From assembly GCA_015179025.1 (NCBI GenBank), contig WHUX01000007.1:186001-250000 (forward strand): a DNA stretch of 64,000 bases. The letters are read 5' to 3'. Positions 57,293-64,000 of this stretch are shown piece by piece; the first letter of the stretch is position 1; every line of letters starts with the position of its first letter. This stretch comes from Terfezia claveryi (Eukaryota; Ascomycota; Pezizomycetes; Pezizales; Pezizaceae). Position numbers and translations under genes: made by a program. The notes beneath the pieces were generated by a model. It worked only from the letters and a program-made list of their open reading frames with translations, did not search any database and was not told where the DNA came from.

Positions 57293-58330
57293 GGATGATA
57301 AACGAATGTATGTTGTGCAAGAACGAGTGTCCTTTGCTTTCGAAAAAGAGTGTTGCTGTTTCCTCAAAGCGAGTGTGTAGCAGTTGATTGAGATAAGTCG
57401 CCAGGAACCGATTGTGAACCCTCCAAATTAAGGCGTGACGGTGGACAACAACCAGGCTAACTGTACGTACGGACAAGAGCCAACAAACGAACTGTTGCCA
57501 ACAGCCGGATCAGCAAAAAACTTGGAAGGAGTGACGATTCGATGATGGCAGACAAGAGAACGGCGCGCCAGCTCATCTTAAGACAACTGTCAATCGCTAG
57601 TTCAAACCAAATATCAACACTGGCGAAATTACCCCTCGCCCCTGCAATAAATACAGTACGCTTGAGACTGTCACTACTGTCTTCCCCCTTAGCTAGGATA
57701 CCATAGGAAGATTGAGGGCAGGGAAAGCAATGCATTTGAACCGCCTTCGGATAAGTATTCAGGGACCCGATCTCCCAAGGAGGCCGAGGGGCAGGGAAGG
57801 AGAGCTTCGCTAGGGTATATTAACTAATACTGTTATAAAGAGTCAGAAATTCAGAGGCAGGAATCCGGTGGTTAAAACTATCTTCGACCATCTCCGATTA
57901 GTCGTAGCTTTTATATGTAGATTACTTTCACAAGAGTCATCTCGGATAGCAAATTTACTGTTCTTGCGCCCTTTTTGGGATATGAGGACTGTTTATCGAT
58001 GACAAAGTATCTCATCAAGATGTGATCATGAGGGTTAGTGGCTTTATGGTTAGGTATTCTTGAAAACATTTCCCGCAAGTGGAGTCCTGGCGAGCTAAAT
58101 ATTCAGAGAGTTGGTCATAGCGGATGTTGAAGGTTTTCAAAAAAACAAAGTGGAAAATCCAATACGAAAATAAAAATGGAAAGCAGAGCCACAGCAAAGT
58201 TCAATAGTTCTGGGGAGGTGGACAAGAAGCCTGGTTGTGATTGCTACATGTTTTGTCTGCCACTTTCAGTCGTTCTGTGATATGCCCATTGTCACGCCAT
58301 TGAATTTCGCTAGCTAAGTACTAAGAAAAC
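57293..58330. other. Intergenic region GH72/DBP5, about 1.0 kb
   Basis: Promoter of the GH72 gene and 3' flank of DBP5. No repeat or gene seen. Confidence 0.4.
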
Positions 58331-60004
58331 TCATCCCTTAATAACCCCCTTGACAATCCTCTCGACTGCAAAATCGGTTAGTGGTGTCTATGCCGAATAT
58401 GTGGTAGGACTTACCCTCATCCATATCATTCGTGGGCACCATCGTCATCTCTACCCCAAAGTGGTTCTGAATTGCCACCAACTCCTCCCAGCTCTTCTTA
58501 TCATGCACGAAACTGATACTGACACCCACTCTTCCGAAACGTCCAGTCCTTCCAATTCTGTGGAGATATGTTTCTGGGTCCGGCTTACGATCTTGTGTCA
58601 AGGGGATATCATAGTTGACAACCATCGAGACAGTTGCGACGTCAATACCACGGGCAAGGACGTTGGTCGTTATAAGAACTTTGGCCTTCCCGCTGCGGAA
58701 GTCGTCAATTATTCGATCTCGGTCCGAACCTTCTTGTTGACCGTGGAGAGCAACGACCTTGTGTCCGTCGGCCTCCATTCGCCGTTGAATCTCCGAGGCA
58801 GTATCTCGGCGCTAGGTAGCGTTAGTATCGTGTCCCGTAATGGGTCACCGTGCGCGGCCTCTACAATACCTTGACGAAAATAATGGAAGAACCAATGGTC
58901 AACAGCTGGTATAGCTCCACAAGCACTTGGTATTTATGGTCTTCGCTTTCACAGTCCATATAAAGCTGCTTTATGCCGTCTACCGTCAACTCCTCGTGCT
59001 TCAAAGTGATTTGATTCGCGTTGGGAGCGAATCTGTTTGCGAAACCAACAACCTGGTGGGGAAATGTGGCTGAGAAGAGGACAATCTGACAGCTTGGAGG
59101 CATTGCTCTGAAGAATGAATACTTTTGTATCAGCCTCCGATAGTCTTAGCTAGAGGCACTCGGGACTTACTGTTTGACACGGATGCATTGCTCTCCCAGA
59201 CCCTGTTGGTCTAGCATATTATCCGCCTCATCCAAAACAAAGACTTTGATGTTACGAACGGGCAGGGTCCTCCTTTTGATTAGATCCATCACCGTTCCCG
59301 GTGTTCCTACGACAATTTGTGCCTGGATTGTCTGACCTCGGGGCACAGCCTGGGGAATTGCGAACTGTGTCTTGACATGCGTGAACTGCCCCATAGTCTC
59401 AACGACCAACATGATTTGCCTTGCAAGCTCCCGTGAGGGCGCCAAACAGAGAGCCTGCACTGATGGGTCGGCCAAATTTACTCTTGTAAGCATTGTTAAA
59501 ACGAAGGCAGCTGTCTTTCCGGTTCCAGACTGAGACTGCCCAATCATATTCTGCGGAGGATCGTGGAGGAGGAGTGGAAGGGCCCTCTCTTGGATTTTGG
59601 AAGGTTTTTTGAAATTCATGAGGTAGATACCCTTAAGTAGATCGTCAGACCTAATAGGTGGATCCAACAGCCATCAGTATCTAGTTGCTTAAAAGCCCGA
59701 GCTCGGGACTCACTCACAGTCCTAGATCCTCAAATCGTTTCACGGAGTACAGCGGACTATTTGGGTCGCCCTGCATGTCCGCGAGCTTGACGGAGACATC
59801 GTAGGTATTATTCACGAGGTTGTCGTCAGGCTCGGTTTCCCCTTCTCTGGTTGGCGGGGAAGTGGCTAGGAGCGCGTCGTCCTTTTTTATGTGTGACTCT
59901 GCAGCATTCTCTCTCCAGCCGGCCGGGGAACTGATTTTGCGGATTCTGCCCTCCGGCGATGGGGCGGCATCTTTCTTATCCGCCATAGAGTTCGAGTGGG
60001 ACAT
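58331..60004 (-). CDS. DBP5: DEAD-box RNA helicase Dbp5 (mRNA export)
   Basis: ATP-dependent helicase that strips export factors from mRNA at the cytoplasmic face of the nuclear pore, also used in translation termination. Exons (minus) 60004-59718, 59650-59171, 59107-58870, 58811-58415, 58365-58331; 478 residues, close to the family norm (about 480). N-terminal 95 residues are hydrophilic and variable; Q-motif region [16 protein letters not shown]; motif I SQSGTGKT (about 135-142); [20 protein letters not shown]; motif [12 protein letters not shown]; motif III LFSATF; motif V LARGIDV; motif [13 protein letters not shown]. The text [20 protein letters not shown] is the Dbp5/DDX19 signature, not eIF4A. 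Alternative start at the second Met (MADKK). Divergent from BZZ1 across 0.75 kb. Confidence 0.96.
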
Positions 60005-60760
60005 AATAGATGGCTTGGTTATATGTCGAGCAATTACAAAAAAGATGCCGTTGATATGCTATTAAGCACAAGATGCTGGGGTATATTGTGCTCTTATGGG
60101 ACGATCGCGAGCTGGGGGTTGTAGATGCAATCTGTAAGGTGCCGTTGCTTGTTGACGCAACTTTACTCCCCGGCCATTGATGGGTGCTTGGCGTGGGGCC
60201 CAACCATATTAGTGCTGGTGGCCACAGAGGCTCAGGGCCACCCCACCAACGGAACCTGTCGAGAAGTATACGACACTTGTACAGTTATATTCACGTAGGT
60301 ACATCATACAGAAAACTCTTGCATGGTTTGGTGAGAATATTCAGGGATTGAGAACTGGAATTGTCGAATGTATCCATAGCTAGCATGACGCGTCAAAGCC
60401 GCGCCCGCCTGAGACTGAGCACGGCATATACAGTAGAGCTGGTTAATTGTAGCAAACGTGAGCGAGCCCAAGCCATATCTATATCTCGCGTATATTTTTA
60501 ACTGCTTCTGCTGGAAACTCCGTGTACTGCCTCCTGTACCGTCTGCTTTGTTTGCTATTTCTTTTGCTCAAGAACCCCCACCAATCTCCATTTCAGCCTT
60601 AAGTAACTTTAAGCTTCGGAAGGTCCCTCTATCTCAGGCTTCTGCTATTACCCGCATCCATCATCAACTGTCACTTCTGCACATCCTTGCTACGATTTCT
60701 ATACAATTCGTCCCTGGTATCGGCCCATCCGTTGGCGCGCAAACATCGACAACCTCCATC
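60005..60760. promoter_or_regulatory. Divergent intergenic region DBP5/BZZ1
   Basis: 756 bases holding both promoters. CT-rich pyrimidine tracts on the plus strand at 60500-60720 precede the BZZ1 start. No repeat seen. Confidence 0.4.
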
Positions 60761-63507
60761 ATGGCTGCTGAGCCCCTGAGCTTCGGCTCAGAGTTGAAGG
60801 TAAGGTCCACTACCACCACCTTCTACAACTATATCCTAACTTCTGTACAGGATGCATTCAAGCCGGTCAACTCTTGGGTATGTGTTTTGTTGGGTTCGCC
60901 CCTTTCCCCGATAGTGGCTCTTTCTCATTTAACGGTGTTCTGGGTAGATCTCGCACGGGATTGGCTGGCTGGATGAAATACAATCTTTCTATCGGGAGCG
61001 TTCATTAATAGAGAAGGAGTATAGCTCCAAGTTGAATCAGCTGGCAAAAAGATATTTTGAAAAAAAGGCAAAGAAGAGTGCAGCCCTGAGTGTCGGAGAT
61101 TCACCGCAAATGACTCCCGGGAGCTTGGAAAGGTCTACATTCCCTCAATCGCAAGCCATTCGGTTTCATCATAAGATGCAGCTGTATTGATGGCAGGCCT
61201 TGTAGTGCATCACTCGTTACCTGGACTTCAATTCTTAACTCGACCGAGACCCTGTCGAAGGAGCACGAGACACTTTCATCAGAACTCTTGAATCAAGTTG
61301 CGGAACCTTTGAAGGATATCTCAGGCAAATACGAAGAATTTCGAAAGCGCCACGAGGCATTGGCAGTGAAACTACAGCAGGAGAGGGACAGTGTATATTC
61401 CGACCTGAAGAAGGCCAAGGAGAAGTACGATATGCAATGCAAGGAAGTGGAAGCTGCAAGAGTCAAGGTGGAAAAGAGCTATGATGCTTCGAAGGTGGGA
61501 TTTTCATTTCGTAGGGTTGCATTAGGTCTTGATTGGGCTCACAATGGATGGGCAGAATAAAGCAGAAAAGGCAAAGCAACAGGAACTTCTCGATATGAAC
61601 AATGTCAAAGTACACCATGCCCAGTGCCAGAAAACGGTGACATCAATAGCTAATATTTAGGTAGAATACCTACCTCATCGCGATCAATGTGACAAATCGC
61701 CACAAGGAAAAGTACTTCCACGAGGACATGCCGGAGCTTCTGAACGTGGGTACTTGCCTACAATTATTTACAGCCAAATATTGACCCAAATCTCCAGTCA
61801 TTACAAGATCTCAATGAATGCAGAGTCATAAAACTCAACAATGTATGGACCCGTTCAGCAGCCCTGGAAGTCGACTGTCACAGCCGCTGTACCGAAAATC
61901 TCGAGACTGTCATCTCAGAGATCAAGCGCAACTTACCTTATCTGGATTCCAATATGTTTATCGAGCATAACATAGCACCATGGAGGGAGCCAGCAAATTT
62001 TGAATTTGAGCCTAGTATGGTATGGCACGATACGGACGATATTGTTGCAGACGAGCCAGCACAGGTGTTTTTGCGGAACATGATGACAAAGGGCAGGAGG
62101 AGCCTTGAAGAAGTCAAACCTGACTTAGAGAAGAAGAGGAAGGAGGTGGAAGGGTTAAGAGCTAGGAAAGAGGCCGTCAAGGTTGATGATAGTCAAGGGC
62201 AAGCAGATGCGGACATCACAAGGGTAGGTCTGCGTGTTCTGTTCTTATTCCCATGACTGATGGAAAATATAGGCATTATTCAATTCTATGGAGGAATTCA
62301 TAGTATTTGATAATAAACGGACAACATTCCAAGTGGAAATCGACACTATATTGCTTGCTGTTGGGGGTACTTGTCCTCATCCTTGACATGTGTTTGCTGA
62401 ATCTAATCCCAAAGTCATTAGACATCGAGAGGGGCGCATCTACACATAAATTCAAAGCTGCATCCTTCAAAATACCAACAAACTGCGACTACTGTCAAGA
62501 GCGGATATGGGGTATGGGTAGCAAAGGGTTCACCTGCCGCGACTGTGGCTACTCATGCCACGCAAAATGCGAGATGAAAGTCCCCGCAACATGCCCAGGA
62601 GTTCTTGATAAAGCTGCTAAAAAGGCCCTGAAAGAGGAGAAGCGAGCCAGCGTAGCCGTGAATAGTATTCCGCTGGAATTAGGGAATGGTGATGAGCATA
62701 AGTCCACCAGTAGTGTGAGCAGGAGCAATACAATGACCAGTACTCTTAGCTCGTCGCATTCGAGTGGAACGTTGAAGTCTACAGTGGGCAGTAAATTAAC
62801 AAAATCAAATTCGACGGCGGGAACAGGGCCGATTAGGAGGGTTTTTGCTCCGCCGCCAGAGAAGTACGTTGCTGCTCCACCACCGGAGCCAATACACGAG
62901 ATGCCTGCTGAGGAAGCAGTGAAGGGCAAGATGTTGTACGCTTATAGTGCAGTGGGCGAGGGCGAGATAACGGTTGAGGCTGGAAAGGACCTTATGATTC
63001 TTGAACTTGATGGTATATATGTCTTACGCACGAATAGAAGAGTTTCACTAATTTTTGTCAGATGGTTCGGGATGGATTAAGGTCAAGGCAGGTTTCAGGG
63101 TTGGCCTTGTCCCTGCAAGGTTCGTCTCGTCGCCACCTGCCTACTGCCCTCCAGAGCCGAACTGACAATCTCTGTCTAGTTACGTCGAAACAAACCCCGC
63201 CCCCTCCATTCCCGAGCGGCCCATGAGTGCAAACTCATCCTCCGCCGCCTCTATTTCCCATTCAATCGCCAGCTCCACCATAGGCAAGAAAAAGGGGCCA
63301 GCGGTTGCACCTAGGCGGGGCGCAAAGAAAATGAAGTATGTGGAGGCAGTTTATGCGTATGAAGCACAGACCTCAGCGGAGTTTAGTATGCAGGAGGGAG
63401 ACAAGTTTGTGTTGGTGAAGGAGAACCAGGGTGATGGGTGGGCAGAGGTGGAGTTGAATGGGGTGACGAAGAGTGTGCCGGCTAATTATATCCAGATTTT
63501 GGATTAG
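60761..63507 (+). CDS. BZZ1: Bzz1-type F-BAR/C1/SH3 protein (actin patch, endocytosis)
   Basis: Membrane-curving scaffold that activates Las17/WASP at endocytic sites. Eleven exons: 60761-60799, 60851-60877, 60948-61132, 61206-61494, 61556-61609, 61665-61745, 61798-62223, 62273-62366, 62422-63012, 63062-63119, 63180-63507; 723 residues, all phases close. F-BAR at about 1-300 (SFGSELK-DAFKPVNSW-ISHGIGWLDE, LIEKEYSSKLNQLAKRY, NTYLIAINVTNRHKEKYF), coiled coil at about 340-365; C1-like zinc finger at about 407-455 (HKFKAASFKIPTNCDYC, CRDCGYSCHAKCEM); Ser-rich linker; SH3 at about 566-617 (MLYAYSAVGEGEITV, SGWIKV); SH3 at about 666-723 (AVYAYEAQTSAEFSM, DGWAEVELNG). Domain order is diagnostic. Two small exons (27 and 39 nt) begin the gene. 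Confidence 0.96.
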
Positions 63508-64000
63508 GTGGAGTAGGAGCGCACTGTTTGTGCTTTGGACTGGTGTATGTTGATTCTCTCATGTGTGGCAATTGATTGGGCTGAACTGGAGTTTTTTGTT
63601 TTCCCTGTTTGCTCCTGTAGATAATATTTGCTGTTCTGGATTTTCAGTACATTAATTACCTACAATTTCTTTTTCTTATTTCGTGTAGCTGATCCTACCT
63701 CTGCGAGTGTGCCAGTTTCCAATTGGATCTATCTATAATGCTTTCCCTGCCTGCAATATGTATTGCATCAGTATCCATATGTTTTCATTGACCAACCAGT
63801 ACCATAACCTTCACCAACGGATCCTATTTAGAAATGCCAATGATTTCCCTAAATCTAAGATAGAGATAAGCGGCGCTTACTTGCTGTCTCTAATTCTCTA
63901 ATTGCTACAAATCATCTTGCTGTTCAGGGTCCAGGGTCCTTGTATCGAGGTAAAGTAACTTCGCACGTGGCAATTTCCTTCAAATCTGGTTCCGTGTCAT
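63508..64000. other. Downstream of BZZ1, no gene seen
   Basis: 493 bases, T-rich, likely the BZZ1 3' region. Nothing further recognised before the window edge. Confidence 0.4.

Overview
The window is from a filamentous ascomycete nuclear genome. Every clear gene is a conserved eukaryotic or fungal family, introns are short (about 45-170 nt) with GT/AG ends and CTAAC-like branch sites, and fungal-specific families are present (SUN wall protein, GH72 glucanosyltransferase, Bzz1, CsbD-like cruciform-DNA protein, group I G-alpha). Some genes are very intron-rich (13 exons in the aldehyde dehydrogenase, 11 in BZZ1) and intergenic spaces are long and repeat-laden. That would fit an early-diverging filamentous lineage such as Pezizomycetes, but this is inference and I cannot name the species. 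Nothing indicates a secondary-metabolite cluster; the genes are housekeeping, signalling and wall genes separated by repeat-bearing gaps.

Layout. 1-10.7 kb: UPF1 (minus, cut by the left edge), RPL5 (plus), a CsbD/Hmp1-like gene (minus) and a large LRR protein (plus). 11.3-13.9 kb: tRNA-Arg(ACG) with an intron and a 13-exon aldehyde dehydrogenase, both minus. 14.1-17.6 kb: a 1.75-kb foldback element with a MITE nested in it, and a decayed ankyrin fragment. 17.7-21.0 kb: phospholipase C (minus). 21.0-28.2 kb: mostly non-coding, with two MITE-like inverted-repeat elements, tandem repeats and one possible small gene. 28.2-29.5 kb: G-alpha (minus). 31.7-34.8 kb: a decayed free-methionine-R-sulfoxide reductase gene whose third intron holds a 2.0-kb TA-flanked inverted-repeat element; that element carries a secreted-protein-like reading frame and long GC-rich tandem repeats. 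35.5-36.4 kb: DUF202 membrane protein (minus). 36.4-40.5 kb: no recognised gene. 40.5-44.9 kb: RasGEF and a peroxiredoxin-like protein (plus). 46.4-50.5 kb: sugar transporter and a SLC35F-like transporter (both minus). 51.6-57.3 kb: SUN-family wall protein and GH72 glucanosyltransferase (both minus). 58.3-60.0 kb: DBP5 (minus). 60.8-63.5 kb: BZZ1 (plus).

How the genes relate: there is no operon logic. Functional themes are mRNA fate (UPF1, DBP5), G-protein/Ras/phosphoinositide signalling (G-alpha, RasGEF, PLC), actin/endocytosis (BZZ1) and cell-wall remodelling (SUN, GH72). The most unusual feature is the 32212-34229 element: perfect 29-bp terminal inverted repeats, a TA duplication, no transposase, and a single intact reading frame with a signal peptide. 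A dispersed motif beginning TAGTCTGGTTGGCACAACAC recurs across the non-coding gaps in both orientations. Exon coordinates were built by hand from splice consensus, reading phase and protein-family conservation.
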